From: Allosphingosinicella sp042666435
GTDB taxonomy: Bacteria; Pseudomonadota; Alphaproteobacteria; Sphingomonadales; Sphingomonadaceae
DNA: 64,000 nt
Assembly (NCBI RefSeq): GCF_042666435.1
Contig: NZ_JBHTDC010000001.1
Span: 1,426,001 to 1,490,000 of the forward strand
Reading direction: 5' to 3'
The notes beneath the pieces were generated by a model. The model searched no databases, was not told the origin of the DNA, and worked only from the letters and a program-made list of their open reading frames with translations. Shown here piece by piece: positions 50,499 to 60,783 of the stretch (position 1 is the stretch's first letter; the number at the start of each line of letters is the position of its first letter). A program made the position numbers and the translations under genes.

Positions 50499-51158
50499 AT
50501 GGACGATCGGTTCAACACGATTGCGGGCTGGGTGTTGGGCGCGGGCATTGTCGCGCTCGGCGCGTCGCTGTTCACCGGCGAGGTCTTCAAGGCGGAGCGG
50601 CCCGAACAGATGGGCTATCCGATCGAAGGCGTCGAAGTGGAGAGCGAAGGCGGCGAGGCCGAGCAGCCGATCGCCTTCTTCCTCGCCAGCGCGGATGCCG
50701 CCGCCGGCGAGCAGGTGTTCAAGAAATGCGCCGCCTGCCACACCGCGGATCAGGGCGGCGCCACCGGCCTGGGGCCGAACCTTTGGGCCACGATGGGCAA
50801 GCCGGTCGCGCATGTCGCCGGCTTCGCTTATTCGGACGCGCTGAAATCCCATGGCGGCAGCTGGGACTGGGAGACGATGAGCGCGTGGCTCAAATCGCCC
50901 CGCGATTTCGCGCCGGGCACCAAGATGACCTTCGCCGGCCTCTCCAAGCCCGAGGACCGCGCCAACCTCATGGTCTGGCTGAACAGCCAGGGCAGCAACC
51001 TGCCCATTCCGGCCCCGCCCGCGGTCGATACGCCGGCCGAGCTGGCGGCCGAGATCGCCGACCAGCCGGCCGCTCCCGGCAAAGCCGAGGACGAGCCGGT
51101 GCTGAACGAAGCCACCGCCCCGACCAAGGGCGAGGGCGCGGCCGCCGACCAGGAATAG
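50499..51158 (+). CDS. Membrane-anchored cytochrome c
   Basis: A 219-residue c-type cytochrome (CycM/c552-like) carrying electrons, probably to a terminal oxidase. Residues 8-25 (IAGWVLGAGIVALGASLF) are an uncleaved anchor; haem attaches at C77-AAC-H81; KMTFAG near 147 supplies the Met ligand. The domain covers about 65-167; after it comes an acidic, Ala/Pro-rich tail (PAPPAVDTPAELAAEIADQP) of unknown use. It is followed 10 bases later by the DUF1801 gene, so they may be cotranscribed. Confidence 0.9.
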   Translation: MDDRFNTIAGWVLGAGIVALGASLFTGEVFKAERPEQMGYPIEGVEVESEGGEAEQPIAFFLASADAAAGEQVFKKCAACHTADQGGATGLGPNLWATMGKPVAHVAGFAYSDALKSHGGSWDWETMSAWLKSPRDFAPGTKMTFAGLSKPEDRANLMVWLNSQGSNLPIPAPPAVDTPAELAAEIADQPAAPGKAEDEPVLNEATAPTKGEGAAADQE

Positions 51159-51168
51159 GGACGAAGGG

Positions 51169-51612
51169 ATGGTCAGCAGCAAGGCCGCCACCCCCGAAGC
51201 CTATCTCGCCGAACTACCGCCCGAGCGCGCGGCCTTGATCTCGCACGTCCGCGACCTCGTGAACGCGCACCTTCCGCCCGGCTATGTCGAGCGGATGAAC
51301 TGGGGGATGATCGGCTGGGAAATCCCGCTGGAGCGCTATCCCGATACCTATAACGGCCAGCCGCTCGCTTATGCCGGGCTTGCCGCGCAGAAGAACCATT
51401 GCGCTTTGTATCTCAACTGCGTCTATGCCTCGGAAGCGCGCACGGCGCGGCTGAGAGAGGCGTGGGCCGCCGAAGGCAGGAAGCTCGACATGGGCAAGAG
51501 CTGCATCCGCTTCAAAAAGCGGGACGACCTTGCCGAGGAGGTGCTGGCGCGGACGATCGCATCGGTGCCCGTCGACGCCTTCATCGCCGAATATGAGGCG
51601 TCGCGGCGGTAG
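51169..51612 (+). CDS. DUF1801 (YdhG-like) protein
   Basis: A 147-residue soluble protein of the DUF1801/YdhG family: ATPEAYLAELPPERAALISHV, RMNWGMIGWEIPLERY and YAGLAAQKNHCALYLNCVY, DMGKSCIRFKKRDDLAEEV are the family blocks. Length is normal. The fold is related to frataxin-like proteins, but no reaction is known. It is 10 bases after the cytochrome gene and ends three bases from the convergent LOG gene. Confidence 0.85.
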   Translation: MVSSKAATPEAYLAELPPERAALISHVRDLVNAHLPPGYVERMNWGMIGWEIPLERYPDTYNGQPLAYAGLAAQKNHCALYLNCVYASEARTARLREAWAAEGRKLDMGKSCIRFKKRDDLAEEVLARTIASVPVDAFIAEYEASRR

Positions 51613-51615
51613 CGC

Positions 51616-52500
51616 CTATTTCGCGCAGCCCAGCTCCGGCGCGCTGGCGGAATAATGGTCGCAGACATGGTCCCAGGCTTCCTCGGCCGTCTCGACGAAC
51701 TTGAACAGGTCGAGATCGTCGGGAGCGATCGTTCCTTCCTCGACCAGACCCTCGAAGCTCATCACCCGCTCCCAGAATTCGCGGCCGAACAGCATGATCG
51801 GCAGCGGCTTGACCTTGCCGGTCTGGATGAGGGTGAGCAGTTCGAAGCATTCGTCGAACGTCCCGAAGCCGCCGGGGAACACCGCCACCGCCCGCGCCCG
51901 GATCAGGAAGTGCATCTTCCTGAGCGCGAAATAATGGAATTGGAGGCTGAGCGACGGCGTCACATAGGGATTGGGCAATTGCTCGTGCGGGAGCACGATG
52001 TTGAGGCCGATCGATTCCTTGCCTTCGTCCACCGCGCCGCGATTGGCCGCTTCCATGATCGACGGGCCGCCGCCGGAGCAGACGACGAATTGCTTCTTGC
52101 CTTCCTCGTCGGGCTCGACCCGGCTGGCCATGCGGGCAAGCTTGCGCGCCTCGTCATAATATTTGGATTTGGCCTTCAGCCGCTCGGCGATCGAGCGCTG
52201 GTGGTCGGTGGCGGCGGCCTGGATGAGGGCGTCGGCCTTGGACGGCTCCGGGATCCGGGCCGATCCGTAGAAGACGAAGGTCGAGGCGATGTTCGCCTCG
52301 TCGAGGAGCAATTCGGGCTTCAGCAGCTCGAGCTGGAAGCGCACCGGCCGCAAATCCTCGCGCAGCAGGAAATCCATGTCCTGGAAGGCGAGGCGATAAG
52401 CGGGGTCTTCGGTCTGCGGGCTGGACGTCGCGTGGCGGGCGGTCTCGGCCTCCTCGCTGGCGGGGGAGAAGACGCGCTTGGGCGGAACGGGATCGGTCAT
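51616..52500 (-). CDS. LOG family protein (TIGR00730)
   Basis: A 294-residue Rossmann-fold protein of the LOG family. VVCSGGGPSIMEAANRGA and AVAVFPGGFGTFDECFELL (PGGxGTxxE) are the nucleotide-binding motifs, in the order and spacing of cytokinin phosphoribohydrolase-type enzymes. The N-terminal 90 residues are longer than in small LOG proteins, as in the large bacterial subclass that acts on nucleotide monophosphates. ATG 52500 follows AAGGGG; a longer frame to 53256 overlaps the extensin gene. Physiological substrate is not certain. Confidence 0.88.
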   Translation of the reverse strand: MTDPVPPKRVFSPASEEAETARHATSSPQTEDPAYRLAFQDMDFLLREDLRPVRFQLELLKPELLLDEANIASTFVFYGSARIPEPSKADALIQAAATDHQRSIAERLKAKSKYYDEARKLARMASRVEPDEEGKKQFVVCSGGGPSIMEAANRGAVDEGKESIGLNIVLPHEQLPNPYVTPSLSLQFHYFALRKMHFLIRARAVAVFPGGFGTFDECFELLTLIQTGKVKPLPIMLFGREFWERVMSFEGLVEEGTIAPDDLDLFKFVETAEEAWDHVCDHYSASAPELGCAK

Positions 52501-52571
52501 GCGCCGCCCCTTAGAGCGGTTCGCGGCCGAATAGAACCTCCATTGGGCCGGCGCGCCACGCGGTGCGCCCG

Positions 52572-53228
52572 CTATTTGCAATAAGGCCCGCGCCCCATGT
52601 CGAAATGGAAATGATTGTGGTGGAGCGAATTGGCTTCCGGGCCGATCGTGATCTGGAAGCGGCGGCAGCCGGCCTGATGCACGGCGCGAAGGAAGCGGCG
52701 GACACCCTCGTCGCGGCTGTTCCAGCCTTCGAGCACGGTGATGCGGCGTCCGTCCTCCAGCACGAAGGCGGAGATATCGACCGCGTTGGCCCGGCCATGC
52801 TCGCTCAATTTGCCGCCGGCCATGCCGTTGACCGGGCGGCAGGCATAGGTGCCGAAGCTCTCGATCCGGACGATGCGGCTGTCGAGCCAGGCTCGCGCCG
52901 CCGGCTGCGCCGCCTCGCGCGTCCAGCGCGAGAATTCGCGGGCGAGCGGGCAGGTCATCGCGGTGAGGTTGGTCGTCGGAGTGCCGATGTCGAGCAACTG
53001 GACCGACCCGACCGCCGTGCAGCCGCCGCCGAAATTGCGGTCGGGCAGGATCTTGAACTCGACGTCGTCGCGTCGAAGATCGGCATGGCATTGGCGGGTC
53101 GCCGCATCCTGGCGCTCGGCGCGCGGCGCTTCCGCGGACGGCGCCTCCGGACGCCGTTCCTTCGATGGAATGCACGCCGCCAGCAGCAGCGTCGCCGCGA
53201 TAATCCCCCGCTTCCCCATGGCCGGCAT
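52572..53228 (-). CDS. Extensin-like lipoprotein
   Basis: A 218-residue cell-envelope protein. GKRGIIAATLLLAACIPSKE gives a lipobox (LAAC); about 60-218 is the extensin-like C-terminal domain with SEHGRANAVDISAFVLEDGR and HNHFHFDMG. These His and Asp residues resemble the zinc site of LAS-type peptidoglycan endopeptidases, so it may cut peptidoglycan. ATG 53228 is used, ATG 53219 is possible. It is near the LOG gene but separated by 71 bases. Confidence 0.88.
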   Translation of the reverse strand: MPAMGKRGIIAATLLLAACIPSKERRPEAPSAEAPRAERQDAATRQCHADLRRDDVEFKILPDRNFGGGCTAVGSVQLLDIGTPTTNLTAMTCPLAREFSRWTREAAQPAARAWLDSRIVRIESFGTYACRPVNGMAGGKLSEHGRANAVDISAFVLEDGRRITVLEGWNSRDEGVRRFLRAVHQAGCRRFQITIGPEANSLHHNHFHFDMGRGPYCK

Positions 53229-53361
53229 CGTGCGGCATCGGGAGTCGCCGCGTCAACCCGTTCGTTAACCAAGACGAGTCGAAACGTTCCGTCTCCGCGC
53301 CGACTCGCCTCCGGCTTTCGGCTCGTGGCGCGCTTTTGTCCGGCCGCCGGGTGAAGACCTG

Positions 53362-53389
53362 TTGACACCCCCGCGCCCGCCTCTAAGTC
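53362..53389 (+). promoter_or_regulatory. serC-serA promoter
   Basis: TTGACA (53362-53367), 16-base spacer, TAAGTC (53384-53389). The -35 is consensus. The start would be about 53396, giving a leader of roughly 50 bases. Confidence 0.65.
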
Positions 53390-53402
53390 CGGCGGCGGGC
53401 CA

Positions 53403-53440
53403 CGCCGTCCCAACGCGGCGCGCGCTCTCTGCGAGGAGAG
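53403..53440 (+). promoter_or_regulatory. Paired hairpins in the serC leader
   Basis: CGCCG/CGGCG (53403-53420) and CTCTC/GAGAG (53425-53440). The second includes part of the GAGGAG ribosome-binding site, so it could limit translation. A serC RNA motif is known upstream of alphaproteobacterial serC-serA operons; I cannot test the match. Confidence 0.4.
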
Positions 53441-53447
53441 ACTGAAC

Positions 53448-54638
53448 GTGACGAATATCGAACCCGGCGCCACTGTTGCGCCCGCGCATCGCGGAAAGCC
53501 GCAAATACGCCCCGCGCGACCCTATTTCTCTTCCGGCCCCTGCGCCAAGCCGCCGGGATGGGGTCCCGAACATCTCGCTTTGGGATCGCTCGGCCGCTCG
53601 CACCGGTCGAAGCTCGGCAAGGCCCGGCTTTCCTACGCGATCGAGCTGACCCGCAAGGTGCTGCGCGTGCCGTCCACGCACCGGATCGGCATCGTTCCGG
53701 GCTCGGATACCGGCGCCGTCGAGATGGCGATGTGGTCGATGCTGGGCGCGCGGCCGGTGACCATGCTTGCCTGGGAGAGCTTCGGCGAAGGCTGGGTCAC
53801 CGACGTTCTGAAACAGCTCAGGCTCGACGCGACGGTGATGAAGGCGCCTTATGGGGAACTGCCCGACCTCGCGGCGGTGGATCAGTCGTCGGACATCGTC
53901 TTCACCTGGAACGGCACCACGTCGGGTGTGCGCGTGCCCGATGGCGGCTGGATCAGCGAGGCGCGCGAGGGCCTGACGATCTGCGACGCGACCTCGGCCG
54001 CCTTCGCGCAGGACCTGCCATTCGACAAGCTCGATGTGGTCACCTTCAGCTGGCAGAAGGTGCTGGGCGGCGAGGGCGCGCACGGCATCCTCATCCTTTC
54101 TCCCCGCGCGGTGGAGCGGCTGGAGAGCTATACGCCCGACCGGCCGCTGCCCAAGCTGATGCGGATGACCAAAAGCGGGAAGCTGATCGAAGGCATTTTC
54201 CAAGGCGAGACGATCAACACGCCGTCGATGCTCGCGGTGGAGGATTATATCTTCGCGCTGGAATGGGCGAAGGATCTGGGCGGCCTGAGGGCGCTGATGG
54301 CGCGGGCCGACGCCAATGCCGCCGCGCTCAGCGCCTGGGTCGAGGCGACTCCCTGGGTCGAGCATCTCGCCGCCGATCCAGCGAGCCGGTCCAATACCAG
54401 CGTCTGCCTGAAATTCGCCGATGATGCGGTGCGCGGGCTCGACGAAGAGGGGCAGAACGCGCTGGTCAAGAAGATGGCCGCATTGCTGGAGGCGGAGGGC
54501 GCCGCGTTCGACATCGCCGGCTATCGCGACGCGCCGCCGGGCGTCCGCATCTGGTGCGGCGCCACGGTCGAGACCGACGATATCGAGGCGCTGGCTCCCT
54601 GGCTGGACTGGGCTTTTACGGAAGCACGGAACAACTGA
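53448..54638 (+). CDS. serC: Phosphoserine aminotransferase
   Basis: A 396-residue PLP enzyme converting 3-phosphohydroxypyruvate and glutamate to phosphoserine. FSSGPCAKPPGW starts the fold, K204 in FSWQKVLGGEGAHG binds PLP, and NTPSMLAVEDYIFALEW follows. It belongs to the alphaproteobacterial long type. The start is GTG 53448 with GAGGAG well placed. serA follows after 68 bases that contain a palindromic repeat, and the pair forms the serine pathway operon. Confidence 0.95.
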   Translation: MTNIEPGATVAPAHRGKPQIRPARPYFSSGPCAKPPGWGPEHLALGSLGRSHRSKLGKARLSYAIELTRKVLRVPSTHRIGIVPGSDTGAVEMAMWSMLGARPVTMLAWESFGEGWVTDVLKQLRLDATVMKAPYGELPDLAAVDQSSDIVFTWNGTTSGVRVPDGGWISEAREGLTICDATSAAFAQDLPFDKLDVVTFSWQKVLGGEGAHGILILSPRAVERLESYTPDRPLPKLMRMTKSGKLIEGIFQGETINTPSMLAVEDYIFALEWAKDLGGLRALMARADANAAALSAWVEATPWVEHLAADPASRSNTSVCLKFADDAVRGLDEEGQNALVKKMAALLEAEGAAFDIAGYRDAPPGVRIWCGATVETDDIEALAPWLDWAFTEARNN

Positions 54639-54643
54639 TCGTT

Positions 54644-54692
54644 CACCGGCGCAAGCCGGTGCCCAGACTGGACCCCGGCTTCCGCCGGGGCA
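54644..54692. repeat. Palindromic repeat between serC and serA
   Basis: Two adjacent hairpins, CACCGGC/GCCGGTG (54644-54661) and CCCCGGC/GCCGGGG (54673-54690), with CCAGACTGGA between. It resembles family A in layout but has different arm sequences. It may modulate serA expression. Confidence 0.65.
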
Positions 54693-54706
54693 CAAGGAAC
54701 CCACAC

Positions 54707-56284
54707 ATGCCCAAAGTCCTGATCTCCGACCCGATGGACCCGAAAGCCGCCGAAATCTTCCGCGCTCACGGAGTGGAGGTCGACGAGAAGCCCGGCCTCT
54801 CAAAGGAAGAGCTGAAGGCGATCATCGGCGATTATGACGGCCTCGCCATCCGATCGGCCACCAAGGTGACAGCCGACCTGCTGGAGGCGGCGGCGAAACT
54901 CAAGGTGGTCGGCCGCGCCGGCATCGGCGTCGACAATGTCGATATTCCCGCCGCCTCGGCCAAGGGCGTCGTGGTGATGAACACGCCCTTCGGCAATTCG
55001 ATCACCACCGCCGAGCACGCCATCGCGCTCATGTTCGCGCTCGCCCGCGACCTGCCCGCCGCCGACCTCTCCACCCAGGCCGGCAAGTGGGAGAAGAACC
55101 GCTTCATGGGCGTCGAGCTCACCAGCAAGACGCTCGGCCTGATCGGCGCCGGCAATATCGGCTCGATCGTCGCCGAGCGGGCCTTGGGCCTGCGCATGAA
55201 GGTGATTGCCTACGACCCCTTCCTGACGCCTGAGCGCGCCGTCGACCTCGGCGTCGAGAAAGCGACCCTGGACGAGCTTCTCGCCCGCGCCGATTTCATC
55301 ACGCTCCACACGCCGCTCACCGATCAGACCCGCAATATCCTCTCTCGCGAGAATCTCGCCAAAACAAAGCGCGGCGTCCGCATCGTCAATTGCGCGCGCG
55401 GCGGCCTCATCGACGAGGCGGCGCTCAAGGAGGCGCTCGACAGCAGGCAGGTGGCGGGGGCGGCGCTCGACGTGTTCGTCGACGAGCCGGCGAAGCAGAG
55501 CCCGCTTTTCGGCGCGCCCGGCTTCATCGCGACGCCGCATCTCGGCGCGTCGACCACCGAGGCCCAGGTCAATGTCGCCATCCAGGTCGCCGAGCAGATG
55601 TCCGATTATCTCGTCACCGGCGGCGTCACCAACGCGCTCAACATGCCGTCGCTCTCGGCCGAGGAGGCGCCGAAGCTCAAGCCCTATATGGAGCTGGCCC
55701 AGCAGCTCGGCTCGCTGATCGGGCAGATCGAGGGGCGCCGGCTGAGCGGCGTCGCGATCGAGGTGGAAGGGGCGGCCGCGGAGCTCAACCCGAAGCCGAT
55801 CACCGGCGCCGTGCTGGCCGGACTGATGCACGTTTATTCCGACGCGGTGAACATGGTGAACGCGCCCTTCCTGGCCAAGGCGCGCGGCCTCGACGTGCGC
55901 GAGGTCCGCCACGACCGCGAGGGCGATTACCACACTTTGGTGCGGGTCACCGCGACCACGCCGGACGGCCCCAAGTCGGTGGCCGGCACCCTGTTCGGCA
56001 ACGCCAAGCCGCGCCTCGTCGAGATGCTCGGCATGGGCATCGAGACCGAATTGGCGGGCGACATGATCTATGTCGCCAACGACGATGCCCCCGGCTTCAT
56101 CGGCCGCTTGGGGACCACTTTGGGTGAAGCCGGCGTCAATATCGGCACCTTCCAGCTCGGCCGCCGCACGGCCGGGGGCGAGGCGGTGCTGCTGCTCTCG
56201 GTCGACAGCCCTATCGACCAGCCCCTGCTCCAGCGCATCCGGGCGCTGGAGGGCGTGCGCGAGGTCAAGCCGCTGCGTTTCTGA
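54707..56284 (+). CDS. serA: D-3-phosphoglycerate dehydrogenase
   Basis: A 525-residue enzyme oxidising 3-phosphoglycerate with NAD, first step of serine synthesis. GRAGIGVDNVDIPAA and LGLIGAGNIGSIVAERA give the substrate and Rossmann parts, NCARGGLIDEAAL has the catalytic Arg, and ATPHLGASTTEAQ the catalytic His. The long form with the intervening (ASB) domain and a C-terminal ACT domain (about 450-525, DDAPGFIGRLGTTLGEAGVN) suggests serine feedback. ATG 54707 starts MPKVLISDPMDPKA; a longer frame lies within serC. Confidence 0.96.
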   Translation: MPKVLISDPMDPKAAEIFRAHGVEVDEKPGLSKEELKAIIGDYDGLAIRSATKVTADLLEAAAKLKVVGRAGIGVDNVDIPAASAKGVVVMNTPFGNSITTAEHAIALMFALARDLPAADLSTQAGKWEKNRFMGVELTSKTLGLIGAGNIGSIVAERALGLRMKVIAYDPFLTPERAVDLGVEKATLDELLARADFITLHTPLTDQTRNILSRENLAKTKRGVRIVNCARGGLIDEAALKEALDSRQVAGAALDVFVDEPAKQSPLFGAPGFIATPHLGASTTEAQVNVAIQVAEQMSDYLVTGGVTNALNMPSLSAEEAPKLKPYMELAQQLGSLIGQIEGRRLSGVAIEVEGAAAELNPKPITGAVLAGLMHVYSDAVNMVNAPFLAKARGLDVREVRHDREGDYHTLVRVTATTPDGPKSVAGTLFGNAKPRLVEMLGMGIETELAGDMIYVANDDAPGFIGRLGTTLGEAGVNIGTFQLGRRTAGGEAVLLLSVDSPIDQPLLQRIRALEGVREVKPLRF

Positions 56285-56306
56285 GGCGATCCTTCGACGC
56301 GGACTT

Positions 56307-56373
56307 CGTCATTGCGAGCGGAGCGAAGCAATCCATTCTCGGTGCGAATGGATTGCCCTTCGTCGCGATGACG
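56307..56373. repeat. Intergenic palindromic repeat, family B
   Basis: Begins CGTCATTGCGAGCGGAGCGA and ends TCGTCGCGATGACG, with CAATCCATTC and GAATGGATTG as inner inverted arms. It is found between serA and purA. A relative at 58553 runs into a coding sequence. Confidence 0.8.
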
Positions 56374-56467
56374 AAGGGGGCGTTTGTCGCGGCAATCCCC
56401 AGCACATGGCTGGACGCGGCACGGGAGTCCCCCTAGAGCCGGCCCGTCATTTTTCCGAGGAAGTGTC

Positions 56468-57757
<1,290 letters not shown>

Positions 57758-57778
57758 TCCACTGACACGAGGCCGACC

Positions 57779-58663
57779 ATGACTTCACGCGAGGCAACCG
57801 GGCTACTCCCGCGGGCGCAGGCCGGCGCCGAATGGTCGCGCCGCAAGCGCACCCTGCGCGACTGGGCCACCCTCTTCGCCTTCGGCCCGATCAACACGCC
57901 CTGGCTGCTCAAGAGCCTCCATGGCGGGAGCAAGCAGCGCAAGCGGGCGCTGCTCGAGCGGCTGGACCTCCCCGAGGGCGCGCTGCCCCATCTCGGCAGC
58001 TGGAAGGCCGATGTCGGCCTGCTTGCCCTGGTTGCCGACCATATCCTCGCCACCAAGCCGAAGGTGGTGGTGGAGTTCGGCGCCGGCGCCTCGACTTTGA
58101 TCATCGCCCGGGCGCTGCAAATGGCCGGCGGCGGTCTCCACATCGCGTTCGACCAGCATGGCGATTTCGTCGAGGCGACGCGGAACTGGCTGGCGGAGCA
58201 TGGCCTCGCCGCCGATCTTCGCGCTGCGCCCCTGGTTCCGGCGCTGGGCGGCTGGGCGGGCCTGTGGTACGATCACGAGCCGCTGCCCGACGCCATCGAT
58301 TTCATGCTGATCGACGGGCCGCCCTGGACGATCCATCCGTTCACGCGCGGCGCGGCGGCGACCCTGTTCGGCCGGATCACGCCCGGCGGCACGATCATGC
58401 TCGACGACGGCGCCCGTCCCGGCGAGCGGGTGATCGCCCGGCGATGGCGGAAGATGTGGCCGGATTTCGATTTCAGGCTGCTCAAGAGCGGGACCAAGGG
58501 CACGTTGGTGGGGACGAGGGTCCGAGAGCCGGATGGGTTTACGCTAACACACCGTCATTGCGAGCGGAGCGAAGCAATCCAGACGGGCGCCGGCTCAGAC
58601 TGGATTGCTTCGTCGCTCGCGCTCCTCGCAATGACGATTCAAACATATTTCATCGCGCTCTAG
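57779..58663 (+). CDS. Class I SAM-dependent methyltransferase-like protein, with a repeat-derived C-terminus
   Basis: A 294-residue protein. VVVEFGAGASTLIIARAL (about 99-116) is the SAM-binding motif I and FMLIDGPPWTIHPF the acidic post-motif; a Methyltransf_24-like assignment is reasonable, but substrate is unknown. Residues from about 259 on (THRHCERSEAIQ...) are translated from the family B palindrome at 58553-58636, so the natural end probably lay near residue 256 and the stop was lost. The tail is unlikely to be functional. The 3' end overlaps the acylphosphatase stop by four bases. Confidence 0.8.
   Translation: MTSREATGLLPRAQAGAEWSRRKRTLRDWATLFAFGPINTPWLLKSLHGGSKQRKRALLERLDLPEGALPHLGSWKADVGLLALVADHILATKPKVVVEFGAGASTLIIARALQMAGGGLHIAFDQHGDFVEATRNWLAEHGLAADLRAAPLVPALGGWAGLWYDHEPLPDAIDFMLIDGPPWTIHPFTRGAAATLFGRITPGGTIMLDDGARPGERVIARRWRKMWPDFDFRLLKSGTKGTLVGTRVREPDGFTLTHRHCERSEAIQTGAGSDWIASSLALLAMTIQTYFIAL
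58553..58636. repeat. Palindromic repeat, family B, inside a gene
   Basis: CGTCATTGCGAGCGGAGCGA at its left end and CGCTCCTCGCAATGACG at its right end are inverted copies; CAATCCAGAC and GTCTGAG-like parts lie inside. It forms the 3' end of the methyltransferase-like gene, read as HCERSEAIQ, a known result of this repeat type. Confidence 0.85.
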
Positions 58664-58941
58664 GCGGTCGGCAGCTTGGTGAAGGGTCGCGGCGCCTCAT
58701 CCGCGCTATTCTCCACCTCGACACTCTCCACCGCCGCCGCCGGCGGTCCATCCCGGCAAAGCCCGATCAGCGCCTCCACGGCCTCCTCCTCGCCGGCCGC
58801 TAATATCTCGACGCTGCCGTCGCGGCGATTCCTTACCCAGCCGGCCACGCCCAGCGACCGAGCCTGCTCGACCGTCCAGTTGCGGTAGAAGACGCCCTGG
58901 ACCCGGCCAGTGACGCTGATCCGCTTCGCGACGTCCGCCAT
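58660..58941 (-). CDS. acyP: Acylphosphatase
   Basis: A 93-residue enzyme that hydrolyses acyl phosphates. ISVTGRVQGVFYRNW carries the phosphate-binding Arg and GWVRNRRDGSVEIL the catalytic Asn; the fold is the alpha/beta sandwich of the family. Length is normal. It lies seven bases after the SLC13 permease stop and is probably cotranscribed with it. Confidence 0.94.
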   Translation of the reverse strand: MADVAKRISVTGRVQGVFYRNWTVEQARSLGVAGWVRNRRDGSVEILAAGEEEAVEALIGLCRDGPPAAAVESVEVENSADEAPRPFTKLPTA

Positions 58942-58947
58942 CGAAGG

Positions 58948-60738
58948 TCAGTTCGGATAGAAAGCGAGGATCGCGAGGCAGGTCATCGGCCCCACGAAAA
59001 TGGTCACCAGCCCGCCAAAGCGGATGAAGTCGAGGAAACGGTAATTGCCGGCGGCATAAACCAAGGTGTTGGTCTGGTAGCCGATCGGCGTGGCGAAGCT
59101 GGCCGAGGCGGCGAACATCACGGCGATGACCAGCGGCCGAGGATCGACGGCGAGGTCGCGGGCGATGGCGATCACCAGCGGCGTCACCAGCACCGCGACC
59201 GCATTGTTGGTGATGAGCTCGGTCATCAGCACGCACAATCCGTAGACGACGAAGACGAGCGCCCAGGGCGGCACGCTTTCCAGCGTCGGCCCGAGCTTCG
59301 AAACCACCATGGCGACGCTTCCCGATTGCTCGAGCGCAGCCCCCACCGCCAGCATCGCGAAGATGAGAATCAGGACGTTGCCATCGACCGAGCCCCAGGC
59401 TTCCTCGGCGTCGATGCAGCGCGCGACGAGGATCGCGCCGACCGCCAGCAAGGCCGCCGTCAGGATCGGCAGGATATCGAGCGCGGCCAGGCTCACGACG
59501 GCGACCAGCGCGGCAATCGCGATCGGCGCGCGGTGGCGCCGGAAGGCGCGGGTCCGGGTCTGGCCGACGCCGAGCAGCCCGGGATTCTCGTACATGCGGC
59601 GGATCGCATCGTCCGACCCGGTGACGAGCAGGCGGTCGGCGGCGCGCATCCGGGCGTTGGGAAGGTCGGGCCCCGGAACATGATCGTGGCGGGACACGCC
59701 CAGGATCCGCACCCGCACGCGCGACAGGAAAGGAATATCGGCGAGCCGCCGGCCGAGGCTTGGATGCGAGGGCGCGATGGTCGCCTCGACGACCGTCTCG
59801 CTATTGGCGGGCGGGGCGTTGGCGGCGCCCAGCCCGACCTCGAACTGGCGCGAGTTGCGCATAGACATCAGCTCGACCACGTCGGTCCGGATGACGATAT
59901 GGTCGCCCGCGGTGATCGCATATTCCGGCAATTCGTGGCGGATGATCCGGCCGCCGCGCTTCAGCGCGATCACCTTGGTACGCGCGCGGCGCAGAGCGGG
60001 TATCGTCCCGATCTGCCGCCCGATCACGCTGCTGCCCGGCGGCACGGCGAGTTCGGTCAGGAACTGCGTATGCTCCTCGCTTCGGTAGAGGGTCTCTGGA
60101 TCGCCCTCGGGCAGCAGCCAGCGGCCGAACAGGACCATCACCAGCGCGCCGGTCGCGGCGGTGACGATACCGTAGGGCGCGATCTCGAAAATGCCGAACG
60201 CCGGCAGCCCCTCGTCGCGCGCCACGGCATCGACGATGAGGTTGGTGGAGGTGCCGATCAGCGTCATCGTGCCGCCGAGGATGGCGACGAAGGACAAGGG
60301 GATTAAAAGCCGCTTGGCGCTGGTCCCGGTGGCGTGGGCGAGGCGGGCCATGATCGGAATCAGCACCATTACCACCGGCGTGTTGTTCATGAAGGCGGAA
60401 GCCACGAAGGCGCCGAGGAACAGCTCCGCCGTCGCGAGACGCGGATGCTTGCCGGCCCGCTCGACGATCTTGCTGGCGATGGCGTCGATGGCGCCGGTCC
60501 GGAGCAGCGCCCCCGACAGGACAAACATGGCGCCGATCGTATAGGGCGCCGGATTGGCGAGGGCGGTCATCAGCCCGTCCTCGTCCAATATGCCGAGGAC
60601 GAGGAAGACGCAGGTGCCGAGGATCGCCACCACCGCGGCCGGGAAGCGCTCGGTGAGGAAGCCGGCGAACATCAGCCCCAGGATGACGAGGCCGATCGCC
60701 GCCTGGTGCGCCTGGATATAGGCGTCGATCGCGGTCAT
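58948..60738 (-). CDS. SLC13-type permease with TrkA-C domains
   Basis: A 596-residue inner-membrane carrier. Hydrophobic helices fill about 15-190 and 405-596; two RCK_C/TrkA-C-like regulatory domains occupy the middle (about 215-385, PPGSSVIGRQIGTIPALRRA and APSHPSLGRRLADIPFLSRV). GTSTNLIV and TPIGYQTNTLVY resemble the SNT motifs of the sodium/anion symporter (DASS) family. Substrates in this group include sulfate and dicarboxylates, not predictable here. ATG 60738 is the usual start. Confidence 0.88.
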   Translation of the reverse strand: MTAIDAYIQAHQAAIGLVILGLMFAGFLTERFPAAVVAILGTCVFLVLGILDEDGLMTALANPAPYTIGAMFVLSGALLRTGAIDAIASKIVERAGKHPRLATAELFLGAFVASAFMNNTPVVMVLIPIMARLAHATGTSAKRLLIPLSFVAILGGTMTLIGTSTNLIVDAVARDEGLPAFGIFEIAPYGIVTAATGALVMVLFGRWLLPEGDPETLYRSEEHTQFLTELAVPPGSSVIGRQIGTIPALRRARTKVIALKRGGRIIRHELPEYAITAGDHIVIRTDVVELMSMRNSRQFEVGLGAANAPPANSETVVEATIAPSHPSLGRRLADIPFLSRVRVRILGVSRHDHVPGPDLPNARMRAADRLLVTGSDDAIRRMYENPGLLGVGQTRTRAFRRHRAPIAIAALVAVVSLAALDILPILTAALLAVGAILVARCIDAEEAWGSVDGNVLILIFAMLAVGAALEQSGSVAMVVSKLGPTLESVPPWALVFVVYGLCVLMTELITNNAVAVLVTPLVIAIARDLAVDPRPLVIAVMFAASASFATPIGYQTNTLVYAAGNYRFLDFIRFGGLVTIFVGPMTCLAILAFYPN

Positions 60739-60783
60739 CGAGACGCTTCCATCATCCCCTCACCGGCATCGTGGTCACGGGCC

